A model generated the notes under the pieces. The model worked only from the letters and a program-made list of their open reading frames with translations, was not told the DNA's origin and made no database searches. Of a stretch of DNA of 64,000 nucleotides, positions 45,079 through 53,409 are shown piece after piece. The stretch's first letter is position 1. Each line of letters starts with the position of its first letter. Where the stretch lies: assembly GCF_002243175.1 (NCBI RefSeq), contig NZ_NDYF01000012.1, forward strand, positions 62,001 to 126,000. Reading direction: 5' to 3'. The position numbers and the translations under genes were made by a program. The stretch is from Finegoldia magna_J. GTDB taxonomy: Bacteria > Bacillota > Clostridia > Tissierellales > Peptoniphilaceae.

Positions 45079-46539
45079 CTAATATCCATTATTTCTTAAT
45101 GCGTAATTCATAACCTTATCATTTCCAATAGCGTAATCTTCGATTTGATTTTCGATAAACATATCAGGATGCCACGTTGATCCATCTCTTTTATTAAGAT
45201 TGGAACAATGCATTATATCATTAAAGTTATAGTCAAATCTAAATAAATAATTTGATACAGATGAAGTAAATAGGTGACTATTTCCAAAATACAACATAGA
45301 ACCAGATGAGGATGTTGTCCAACCAGATGGTCCTCCTGTAAAATTACCCACTATAGTAACATTATTTAACGCCTTCTTAATATCATCAATTAAAAATGTC
45401 GCTGCTGAATAAGAATTGTAATCTGTCAAAACTCTGAATTCAAGTTGTGGATTTGATATTTGATATGTTTGTAGTTTTCTAGATAGCTCTCTAAAATGTG
45501 TCGTTTCTCCTCCATTATTGTATCTAAGGTCTAATATGATCTTGTTCGTATTATTTTTCTTGATAATACTATCCATATTTTTTTCTAGATTTTTTAAACT
45601 AATCTCATCACTTTTATCAGCTGCCTGATTATATTTTACAATGAGGCTTCCTTCTCTTTCGTAACAATAAAATGCTTCGTCATCGGTAAATCTTTCCTTA
45701 TTATTTTGCACGAATTTTTTACCTATTTTATCATTAATATCATAAACAAATCTCTTTGATTCACTACCTTCAAAATATTGTTTGAAGATTTTAGTAGGTT
45801 CCATTTTTATAGCTTCTATATCGATATTTTGAATCTTGCCATCATTTTCAAGTTCTAGTGATAACCTGTTATTCTTACTTATATTTTCTTTATTATATAT
45901 ATCAATATAACTCAAGTAATATGATTCAAGTTTAGCTTTCTTAAAATATTCGTTTTCTCCTGAAACATATTTATAAAACTTATCAAGCAAACTTTTTGCA
46001 GACTCTCCATTGATGCTAATAATTTTACTATACAGTAAATTCTTGTAATTTTCTGTAGTATTAATTATGTAAATATCGTCATCAATAATTTTCATTCTTA
46101 TCGGTAAATAAGCACTACCTACATTAATCATGCCAAGAGCATGACCATCATTGGTAATAGCGATAATTTTATCCATATCAAACTTCAAATCAGCAACCGT
46201 TCGCCCTGTTTTGTTTTGTATAATTTTATTTAATTCATTTTTCATTTCATCTTCTGTTGAATATCCAAGATAAGATTGTGATTGATTAAAATAATGAAGA
46301 AAATTAGATAAATCTGTATTATATTCCTTATCAGTTAAAGACTTATTAAAATCTATGTTTTGTACAACAGCCGTCTTAAGCTTACTGTAGTCTACATTTT
46401 CATCTTGAAACATAGAATTTACGTCTATTGTTAATACTTCAACATCATCTAACTCACTATCTGCAAAGATGTTTGTACTTGTACATAACAGACTTATTAT
46501 CAACACAGATACCAAAGTTATTGTTTTAATTTTTTTCAT
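45079..46539 (-). CDS. Secreted S41-family peptidase paralogue 2
   Basis: 486 residues. Clear signal peptide (MKKIKTITLVSVLIISLLC to IFADS), cap with NDGHALGMIN (His), PDZ-like LLYSKIISINGESAKSLLDK, LDLRYNNGGETTH, and Ser in DYNSYSAATFLID. The third active-site segment reads IVGNFTGGPSGW, without the Glu or Lys expected there. Its C-terminal ~60 residues (HCSNLNKRDGSTW; DYAIGNDKVMNYALRN) are nearly identical to paralogue 3, also at the DNA level, implying recent duplication or gene conversion. RBS AGGAGGAG. Confidence 0.85.
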   Translation of the reverse strand: MKKIKTITLVSVLIISLLCTSTNIFADSELDDVEVLTIDVNSMFQDENVDYSKLKTAVVQNIDFNKSLTDKEYNTDLSNFLHYFNQSQSYLGYSTEDEMKNELNKIIQNKTGRTVADLKFDMDKIIAITNDGHALGMINVGSAYLPIRMKIIDDDIYIINTTENYKNLLYSKIISINGESAKSLLDKFYKYVSGENEYFKKAKLESYYLSYIDIYNKENISKNNRLSLELENDGKIQNIDIEAIKMEPTKIFKQYFEGSESKRFVYDINDKIGKKFVQNNKERFTDDEAFYCYEREGSLIVKYNQAADKSDEISLKNLEKNMDSIIKKNNTNKIILDLRYNNGGETTHFRELSRKLQTYQISNPQLEFRVLTDYNSYSAATFLIDDIKKALNNVTIVGNFTGGPSGWTTSSSGSMLYFGNSHLFTSSVSNYLFRFDYNFNDIMHCSNLNKRDGSTWHPDMFIENQIEDYAIGNDKVMNYALRNNGY

Positions 46540-46561
46540 AAATCTCCTCCTATATTTAATT

Positions 46562-48016
46562 TTATTGATTTCTTAATGCGTAATTCATAACCCTGTCATT
46601 TCCAATGGCGTAATCTTGGATTTGATTTTCGATAAACATATCAGGATACCACGTCAATCCATCTCTTTTATTAAGATTGGAACAGTGTACTACGTCTTCT
46701 AATGTATAATCGTATCTTCTAACTCCACTAGATTTTTTGACAAATAATTTACTATTTCCTAAATACATAATACTTGACGATTCTGTCGTCCACCCAGAAG
46801 GTCCTCCAGTATTTTCCCCAATTATCTGAAGATTATCAAAATTTCTCTTGATTCCATCTACGAACAAGGATCCAGCAGAGTAATTTTCTGATCCAGTTAA
46901 TAATTTTATTTCCAATTTTGGATTCAATAGTTGATATCTTTTCAGCGCCAATTCAAGTTCTCTTGCATGTGCTGCCCAGCCACCTGAGTTGTATCTGACA
47001 TCTACAATTATTTTTTCTACATTATTTTGTGAAACATCTTTATCCATTTTTTCTATCATATTTTCCAAGATGTTATCTTTATCAGTATTATAACAATTGT
47101 TGTATTGGATTATTAAGTTATTATCATTTATATAATAATAAAATGGTTTCATTTGCATGTATCTCATCTTGTCATTTTTTGTGAATTTATTTTTTGTGAT
47201 GTCTGTCATATCGTATAAGATTTGAGAAAAATCTGTATTTGCATAACTATATTTATTTATTTTAACATCTGGAAGCTCAATCATTTTGATTGTTTTATTA
47301 AGCTTTTTGCCATCAGTTTCTATCTGTAATTTTAATTCTCCATTTTTAATTATATTTTCTTTTTCTAGTGCATCTCCATAATATAAATAAAAATCTTTTA
47401 TTATTGTGTTTTTAAAATATTTATTTTCTGCTGAAGTGTATTTGTATAATCTTTCTGTTATGTCCTTGGTATCAATATCGGCAAATTTTATTATCTTAGA
47501 GTATAATAAATCTTCGTATTCAGGTGTTGTATTAATTATGTAATAATCTCCATTAATAATTCTAATCTTAATTGGCATACAGCTTTTCCCTATTCCATAC
47601 ATAGCTGAGGTATGTCCATCATTAGTGTTTGCAATTAATTCTGCAAAATCCAAGTTTAAATCAGAAACCGTTTTATTGTCCGAAGTTTTCAATAGTTCTT
47701 CCGCAAGTTTTTCTAATTCTTCTCTTGTAGAATTTCCTAAATAAGCTTGCCATTCCAAATAATAACTTATAAAATTCTTCATATCTTTCTCATACTCAGA
47801 TTTCGTAAGTACTCTATTTAATTCAATTTTTCCCAATTGTTTAACTCTTAAATCATCGGGATTGTAATTTTCTAATTTCAAATTATCTTCTATTGGAAAT
47901 GTAAGAATTTCATTATCCAATTCATTCTTTGCAAATCCTCGTGATTGCATATTTAATGCAAGAATGCACGTTAGTAAGAATAAAAATATTATTTGACTTT
48001 TCTTAGTTTTTTTCAT
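46562..48016 (-). CDS. Secreted S41-family peptidase paralogue 3
   Basis: 484 residues. Signal peptide (KSQIIFLFLLTCILALNM), cap with NDGHTSAMYG (His), PDZ-like region LLYSKIIKFADIDTKDI, VDVRYNSGGWAAH, Ser in GSENYSAGSLFVDG, and IIGENTGGPSGWTT with the Glu that S41B peptidases use; this is the copy with the best-preserved triad. The C-terminus matches paralogue 2. First gene of the triplet, behind the promoter at 48059-48087. RBS AGAGGAAATAAA. Confidence 0.87.
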   Translation of the reverse strand: MKKTKKSQIIFLFLLTCILALNMQSRGFAKNELDNEILTFPIEDNLKLENYNPDDLRVKQLGKIELNRVLTKSEYEKDMKNFISYYLEWQAYLGNSTREELEKLAEELLKTSDNKTVSDLNLDFAELIANTNDGHTSAMYGIGKSCMPIKIRIINGDYYIINTTPEYEDLLYSKIIKFADIDTKDITERLYKYTSAENKYFKNTIIKDFYLYYGDALEKENIIKNGELKLQIETDGKKLNKTIKMIELPDVKINKYSYANTDFSQILYDMTDITKNKFTKNDKMRYMQMKPFYYYINDNNLIIQYNNCYNTDKDNILENMIEKMDKDVSQNNVEKIIVDVRYNSGGWAAHARELELALKRYQLLNPKLEIKLLTGSENYSAGSLFVDGIKRNFDNLQIIGENTGGPSGWTTESSSIMYLGNSKLFVKKSSGVRRYDYTLEDVVHCSNLNKRDGLTWYPDMFIENQIQDYAIGNDRVMNYALRNQ

Positions 48017-48058
48017 TTTATTTCCTCTTAAATATTGTCAATCGTTTTCTATAACTCC

Positions 48059-48087
48059 ATCTTACAAATAAAACACTTAATTGTCAA
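48059..48087 (-). promoter_or_regulatory. Promoter of the S41 triplet
   Basis: Perfect -35 TTGACA (48087-48082), 17 bases, -10 TAAGAT (48064-48059) on the minus strand, about 43 bases before the start codon. Confidence 0.8.
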
Positions 48088-48136
48088 ACATTTGGTTATA
48101 TATTTCTCCAAATATTTTCTGGTGATTTATTGCATT

Positions 48137-48164
48137 AAAAAAACTAAGTTATTGCTAACTTAGT
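48137..48164 (-). terminator. Terminator of the ftsE-ftsX-M23 unit
   Basis: AACTAAGTT pairs perfectly with AACTTAGTT around a 6-base loop, followed on the minus strand by seven T. It separates the M23 gene from the S41 triplet. Confidence 0.88.
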
Positions 48165-48171
48165 TTCATAA

Positions 48172-49395
48172 TTATCTTAAATAGTTTAATGGATCAGTGT
48201 GTTGACCATTGAATCTAACTTCAAAATGAAGATGAGGTCCTGTTGAATATCCAGTTGATCCCATATATGCAATTAGTTGTCCACGTTTTACTCTTTGACC
48301 TACGCTACAATTGAATCCACTCAAGTGTCCATAATAAGTCAATGCTCCATTATCGTGTTGAACTTTTACAAGATTTCCGTAGCCACCACTCCATCCAACG
48401 TGAACTACAACTCCATCTTCTGCAGATACGATTTGTGTTCCCATTGGTGCTGCAATATCAAGTCCTGTGTGGAATCCCGATCCTCTTCCGAATGGATCGC
48501 TTCTCCATCCATAAAAAGAAGTCATTCTGTGAGATGATGGTACAGGCCATTGTAAGTACGCTCCGTCGTTATTGATTACTGGCGCTGAAATGTTTGTGTT
48601 GATGGCTTTATTTCTTTGCGCCATTTCACGTCTTCTTTTTTCAGCTTGAGCCCTTTGTGCTGCTAGTAATTTTGCTTGTAGTATAGCCTTTTTTTCTTCA
48701 TCGATTTTGCCGTCGATTTTTTCAAGCTCTTTTATTAATGAAGATATTTCTGATTCAGTCATGGTTACATTTTTAGAAATATCATCGATTAATTTTTGTT
48801 GTTCTGCTAATGTATCGTTTAACGCTACGACTTTTAATTCCAAATTCTTTTTCACAATTTCCATTGTTTGCATTTTGGATTTTAGTTCGTCTTCTTTATA
48901 ATCTAATGAAATTTTTTCGTGTTTCAAATCGTTCAATAGATTTTTGTCAAATCTAGCAATATAATTCATCAAACTTACATTGTTCAATAAATCATTCAAA
49001 TTTCCAGATCCGAAAAGCACATCGACTTTTGCACCGTCTTTTGATATGTACATTCCCTTTAATCTTTTTTGAAATTCTTTTGTTTTTTGATTGATACTAG
49101 ATTTGTAATTTTCGATTTCTTTTTTAGTATCATCTATTGATTTGTTGATTTTCGCCAATTCTTGTTGTTGAATAGCAAGTTCTGATTGAGTTTGAGTTAG
49201 TTTTAAGTTGATGTTTTTCAACTTTTCCATCTCAGCGTTTTTGTCATCTTTTAATTTATTTAGGTTGGATTTAGATTCGTTTAAATCCGAAGTTTTTGCT
49301 TTTTTTTCGTTATTTAATTCGGTTAATTTGTCTGCATACACTGCATTAGTCATAAGCATCATGCACAAAGCTAATGCGACAATTTTCTTCTTCAT
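48172..49395 (-). CDS. M23 peptidoglycan hydrolase with coiled coil (EnvC-like, FtsEX partner)
   Basis: 407 residues: signal peptide (KKKIVALALCMMLMTNAVYA), a long coiled coil (~25-260), a short linker, and a C-terminal LytM/M23 domain. Zinc ligands HTGLD and HLHFE are complete, so the peptidase should be active. The layout matches EnvC/PcsB/CwlO-type hydrolases that FtsEX opens by conformational coupling. It lies 10 bases behind ftsX, which supports that partnership. Confidence 0.92.
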   Translation of the reverse strand: MKKKIVALALCMMLMTNAVYADKLTELNNEKKAKTSDLNESKSNLNKLKDDKNAEMEKLKNINLKLTQTQSELAIQQQELAKINKSIDDTKKEIENYKSSINQKTKEFQKRLKGMYISKDGAKVDVLFGSGNLNDLLNNVSLMNYIARFDKNLLNDLKHEKISLDYKEDELKSKMQTMEIVKKNLELKVVALNDTLAEQQKLIDDISKNVTMTESEISSLIKELEKIDGKIDEEKKAILQAKLLAAQRAQAEKRRREMAQRNKAINTNISAPVINNDGAYLQWPVPSSHRMTSFYGWRSDPFGRGSGFHTGLDIAAPMGTQIVSAEDGVVVHVGWSGGYGNLVKVQHDNGALTYYGHLSGFNCSVGQRVKRGQLIAYMGSTGYSTGPHLHFEVRFNGQHTDPLNYLR

Positions 49396-49405
49396 AATTC
49401 CTTCC

Positions 49406-50299
49406 TTATATTTTGAGATATTTTTTGCTACTTAATACGGAACCGAATGCCCCAATTCCGATACCTAGACTGATAAAAATCTTCAACAAATCCCACCTAA
49501 TCATTACCGGTGGAACTAAATAAGTTGATATCAATCCATACACAGTCTTATTATACCTCAAATATCCATATCTGTACAGGTAATAACAAGCCAAAAACGC
49601 AACCACAGCACCGATAATTCCGAAAAATATCCCCTCTACAACAAGCGGTGCAGAAATTACCAAATTAGATGCACCAATATTTTTCTTAATAGCAATTTCT
49701 TTTCTTCTAGCATACACTGTCAATCTGATTGTGTTTGAAATATTTATAATTGAAATCATCACTAATATTGCCACTACAATTGATCCAGCGTATTTTACAA
49801 TTCTAGATGCGTTTGAGATTTTTGCTATCAAATCTTTGTAGAAGCTTACCTTTTCAACACCATCTATTTTTTGAAATTCTCTGACGTATCCTTCAGCGTC
49901 ATTTACATCCTTCAGTGTAACTTCAAATGATGCAGGAAAAGCTGATTCCATTCCTTCAATCAAAGTTTTATCATCCAAAGATTTGGAGAAATTCTCCATA
50001 GCTTGTTTGTTAGACACATACTTCAAATCCTTAACGCCATCTTTTTGTTTGATAAACTGTTCAATCTTTTTCGTTTTGTCCTCTTGTATTCCATTTTCCA
50101 AGTAAACATTGACAAGATTAACTTTTCCTTCGATGTCTTTTACAGCTTGATTCATAGTCAACATAGATATAATTACAGATCCCAAAATCAAAAGTGCCAG
50201 AGAAATCGTCGTCAAAGATGCAAGTCCCATCGATCTGTTTTTCCAAATCCCTACAAATCCTTCTTTCAAAGTGGATATCACAACTCTAATTCTTCTCAT
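49406..50299 (-). CDS. ftsX: Cell-division protein FtsX
   Basis: 297 residues from ATG 50299 (MRRIRVVISTLKEGF), which overlaps the ftsE end and has GGTGG upstream; the longer frame is not needed. N-terminal cytoplasmic part, first membrane helix (GLASLTTISLALLILGSVII), extracellular domain of about 120 residues, then three C-terminal helices, the FtsX topology. TVYARRKEIAIKKNIGASN is the conserved segment. Transmits ATP hydrolysis by FtsE to the external hydrolase. Confidence 0.94.
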   Translation of the reverse strand: MRRIRVVISTLKEGFVGIWKNRSMGLASLTTISLALLILGSVIISMLTMNQAVKDIEGKVNLVNVYLENGIQEDKTKKIEQFIKQKDGVKDLKYVSNKQAMENFSKSLDDKTLIEGMESAFPASFEVTLKDVNDAEGYVREFQKIDGVEKVSFYKDLIAKISNASRIVKYAGSIVVAILVMISIINISNTIRLTVYARRKEIAIKKNIGASNLVISAPLVVEGIFFGIIGAVVAFLACYYLYRYGYLRYNKTVYGLISTYLVPPVMIRWDLLKIFISLGIGIGAFGSVLSSKKYLKI

Positions 50300-50969
50300 A
50301 CATTCCACCTTCTTCATCTCTAACAATAATACCCTTGTCCAATTGAATTACTCTTTTTTGTAATTTGTTCACGATATCCTTCTCGTGAGTTATCATCATC
50401 ACAGTCGTACCACGTTCGTTAATTCTAACCAACGCATTTGCAATATCCATGCTAGTAACAGGGTCCAAATTTCCCGTAGGTTCGTCTGCAATAAGTAGTT
50501 TTGGTTTATTAACCATTGAACGTGCAATGCACACTCTTTGCATTTCCCCACCTGATAATTCGTGTGGATACGCATTCTTTTTGTCCTTCAAATTTACCAA
50601 ATCAAGCACAGTATCAATCGTAGATTTTATCTCTGAAGAACTCTTCCCCAAAATTTGCATAACGTATTTTATGTTTTGGTACACAGTCTTATTCTCCAAT
50701 AATTTAAAATCTTGGAACACCATCCCTATACTTTGTCTTAATTTAGGAACCTTCCTCGCTTTTAATCTGGTTATGTCTTCACCGTAAAGGTAAATCTTAC
50801 CTCTATCTGGATTTATTTCTTTAAGTATAAGTTTAGTAATAGTTGATTTACCCGCACCACTTGGTCCAATCAAAAAAACAAATTCACCTTGTTCAATTTT
50901 AAAATTGCAATCGTTTAGTGCGCACACTTTATTTTTATATGTCTTATCGACATGAACGAATTCTAACAT
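50286..50969 (-). CDS. ftsE: Cell-division ATP-binding protein FtsE
   Basis: 227 residues. Walker A GPSGAGKST, signature LSGGEMQRV, Walker B LLIADEPTGNLD, switch MITHEKDIV. FKLLENKTVYQNIKYVM is the FtsE-specific sequence. Forms the FtsEX complex with the overlapping ftsX and drives the M23 hydrolase downstream. A TATAAT at 50990-50995 (minus) is a candidate -10. Confidence 0.95.
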   Translation of the reverse strand: MLEFVHVDKTYKNKVCALNDCNFKIEQGEFVFLIGPSGAGKSTITKLILKEINPDRGKIYLYGEDITRLKARKVPKLRQSIGMVFQDFKLLENKTVYQNIKYVMQILGKSSSEIKSTIDTVLDLVNLKDKKNAYPHELSGGEMQRVCIARSMVNKPKLLIADEPTGNLDPVTSMDIANALVRINERGTTVMMITHEKDIVNKLQKRVIQLDKGIIVRDEEGGMYEKN

Positions 50970-51069
50970 TTTTCACCTCGTAAACCTAATTATATCACAG
51001 ACTTTTTAAATTTTTAAACAACTGGATATTTAAATCTTTTTAGGGTATATATATTTTTAGGTGATGAAA

Positions 51070-51603
51070 ATGAACAAAAAAGAAATTAGAAAACAAATGT
51101 TAAAACAAAGAGACTCCATCTCTGACAAACAAAAAATCGACGATGAACTTTTAACAGAATTGAAAAACTTAGAAGAATTCAAAAACTCCGAAAACTTTTT
51201 TGTGTATGTAAGCTTTGGATCTGAGTTTAACACTCATAAGCTTATAAAAGATTTGTTGGAACAAGGAAAAAAAGTGTACGTTCCCTATGTAAAATCAAAA
51301 GGACACATGATTGCAGTAGAAATCAAAAGCATGGACGATTTGGCTCCTGGAGCTTACGGAATCCTAGAACCCAAAAATCCAGTTGAATCAGATGTTAAAT
51401 TTGATTTCATGCTAGTACCTGGACTATGCTTTGACAAAAACAAATACAGAATTGGCTACGGTGGAGGATTCTACGACAGATTCATCGACAAAATCGGCGA
51501 AGATTCCTACAAAGTTTCCATAGTGTACGATTTTCAATTAGTAGATGATTTAAATCCAGAAGAGTTTGACAGACCTGTTGATAAATTAATAATCCAAAAA
51601 TAA
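51070..51603 (+). CDS. 5-formyltetrahydrofolate cyclo-ligase
   Basis: 177 residues from ATG 51070 (MNKKEIRKQM), placed 5 bases behind AGGTGA; GTG 51061 overlaps that site. ATP-dependent conversion of 5-formyl-THF to methenyl-THF. RKQMLKQRDSIS, FDFMLVPGLCFDKNKYRIGY and GGGFYDRFI are family signatures. Divergent from ftsE, single gene with its own terminator. Links formate-derived one-carbon units to folate. Confidence 0.92.
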   Translation: MNKKEIRKQMLKQRDSISDKQKIDDELLTELKNLEEFKNSENFFVYVSFGSEFNTHKLIKDLLEQGKKVYVPYVKSKGHMIAVEIKSMDDLAPGAYGILEPKNPVESDVKFDFMLVPGLCFDKNKYRIGYGGGFYDRFIDKIGEDSYKVSIVYDFQLVDDLNPEEFDRPVDKLIIQK

Positions 51604-51616
51604 ATATCCACAAGCT

Positions 51617-51653
51617 AAAAGACCACAAATCATTTCGAATTCTGTGGTCTTTT
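51617..51653 (+). terminator. Terminator of the cyclo-ligase gene
   Basis: AAAAGACCACA pairs perfectly with TGTGGTCTTTT around a 15-base loop, with a T-rich end. Confidence 0.85.
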
Positions 51654-51723
51654 GTACTATCTTTTTTGTTGATAGTTAGTATTTAGTTAAATTGACAACT
51701 TGATCACTAAAAAAAAATCTTAA

Positions 51724-53175
51724 TTATTTTTCATCTCTCAGTGCATAATTCATAGCAGGGTCATTTCCTATCATGTAATCTGCAAAAGATTGCTCAGCGT
51801 GGAAGTCTGGTGTAAGCATGTTTTCATCGAAGTCATAGTTTCTGTAATTGTGATTGTATAAATCTTGAATGGTATAATCAGATCTGATTAAAGTATCACC
51901 ATAACTGCAAATACTTTTAATACTGCTTATATAAAACACATTATTTATTCCGAATGTATTATTTATAGAACTGCTTGACTCGGTGCCGATGATTTCTATA
52001 TTATCAATATTTCTCATTGTATTGATACAAGCCTCTCCTCCTGCAGAATATGTCAAATTTCCAATCAACAATTTGATTTTTATTTCTGGGTTTTGTAATT
52101 TATATAACGCAATTTCTTTTAATATCGGACTATAAACATAAGATTGTCCTCCAGTATTAAATCTAACATCTATAATGATTTTCAAAGGTTTATTAGTTTT
52201 TAAATTCTGATTCAACTCTTTTTCAAATTTATTTATACTGTACTGATCATTTTCAGTGCATGAGTTAAAATGTATTATCAAACTATCATTTTTATTTTGA
52301 AGATAAAATAGTTTTTCTCTGATGTATATCTTATCTAATGGATTAATACTAATATTACTTATTTTTTTAACTTCATGAATATTTTCAAATCCTATATCCT
52401 TATATATTTCGTTAAAATCTGATTTTATTTTTTTTAACTTCCACTTTCCAGTTTTTATTGGTGTAATTTCTTTATAATATGTTTTACCATTTTTTTCTAA
52501 TTTAAATTGGACTTTTTCACCATTTACTATGTTTTCTTTTTTTAGAAAATCATAATACATTATCCCTCGCATTGAGTTTGTTTCAGTGAAGATTTTATTT
52601 TCCCCATAAAAATACTTTGAAACTTTTTCTATTACTTTTTTTATAGGTACTCCATTAATATCTAAAATTTTAGCGGCTGCTACATCTTTATTATCAGAAT
52701 AGTATATGTAATATCCATCTTTGAATTTCATAAATCTTATTGGCAAAATTCCTGTATAATAATCATTACTTATTCCAAAATGTCCTTGTCTCAGACTAGA
52801 TATCAGTCTTTTACATTCCATCTGAGTATCAATAATTGTATGAGCTTTCTCGTTTTGGATTGCTTTTTTACACTCTTTCGAAAAATCCTGTCTCGAAATG
52901 CTATCAAATAATACGTGATTTTCCAACACAAATTTTTCGATTCCTTCTATGGTATTTTCATATTCTTCTTGGGATATTTCATCTTTAAGATTGATATCCT
53001 CAGTTTCACCATATTTTCCATCTATTGAATACATTTTATCTAGCATATAAGATGGAACTTTTTGCACACTATTGTCATAATTAAATCCTGAGGTAAGTAT
53101 AATAAAAATTATACTTACTACAAGCTTTAAATACATTTTTTTATTTGTATTTATTTTTGATTCCTTCAATTCCAT
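51724..53175 (-). CDS. Secreted S41-family peptidase paralogue 4
   Basis: 483 residues. Membrane or signal helix begins near residue 15 (MYLKLVVSIIFIILTSGF). Cap with RQGHFGISND (His), VRFNTGGQSY, Ser in GNLTYSAGGEACINT, and a divergent third segment IIGTESSSSINNT with neither the lysine nor the Glu in the usual place. The C-terminus ADYMIGNDPAMNYALRDEK is shared with paralogues 1 and 5. GGAGAA lies about 10 bases before the ATG. Probably follows paralogue 5 on one transcript, across a 234-base gap. Confidence 0.83.
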   Translation of the reverse strand: MELKESKINTNKKMYLKLVVSIIFIILTSGFNYDNSVQKVPSYMLDKMYSIDGKYGETEDINLKDEISQEEYENTIEGIEKFVLENHVLFDSISRQDFSKECKKAIQNEKAHTIIDTQMECKRLISSLRQGHFGISNDYYTGILPIRFMKFKDGYYIYYSDNKDVAAAKILDINGVPIKKVIEKVSKYFYGENKIFTETNSMRGIMYYDFLKKENIVNGEKVQFKLEKNGKTYYKEITPIKTGKWKLKKIKSDFNEIYKDIGFENIHEVKKISNISINPLDKIYIREKLFYLQNKNDSLIIHFNSCTENDQYSINKFEKELNQNLKTNKPLKIIIDVRFNTGGQSYVYSPILKEIALYKLQNPEIKIKLLIGNLTYSAGGEACINTMRNIDNIEIIGTESSSSINNTFGINNVFYISSIKSICSYGDTLIRSDYTIQDLYNHNYRNYDFDENMLTPDFHAEQSFADYMIGNDPAMNYALRDEK

Positions 53176-53409
53176 AATAAATATTTTCTCCAGTCAAACG
53201 CAATTAAGTATTATGTTTCCACAAGGATAATATTTTTTACTGGACAAGATATGCCATTAACTGTTGTACAAGGACTACTACTATTTGTTACTACTCAGTG
53301 ATTTCTAGCGTCCATTAAAATTTTCATATACTTTATCCTCGAACTTGATATACCTTCGCCAATTTTATTTTTTGAGAATACTATTCTCTAACTACCTTTT
53401 TTAATTTCA
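53176..53409 (-). other. Spacer between S41 paralogues 5 and 4 with a short frame containing UGA
   Basis: Minus strand: a small hairpin (GAGAAT/ATTCTC, no T run) near 53378-53392, then GAGGATAAAGTAT before ATG 53327. That frame reads MKILMDARNH, an in-frame TGA (53297-53295), then 27 more codons containing SSSPCTTVNGISCPVKN to TAA 53211. I see no SECIS-like hairpin after the TGA. It may be only a ten-codon leader peptide, or decayed sequence; no function can be supported. Confidence 0.3.

Noticed and set aside
53341..53400. Hairpin GAGAAT/ATTCTC as terminator of S41 paralogue 5
   Set aside because: On the transcribed strand it is followed by A residues, not T; intrinsic termination is unlikely.
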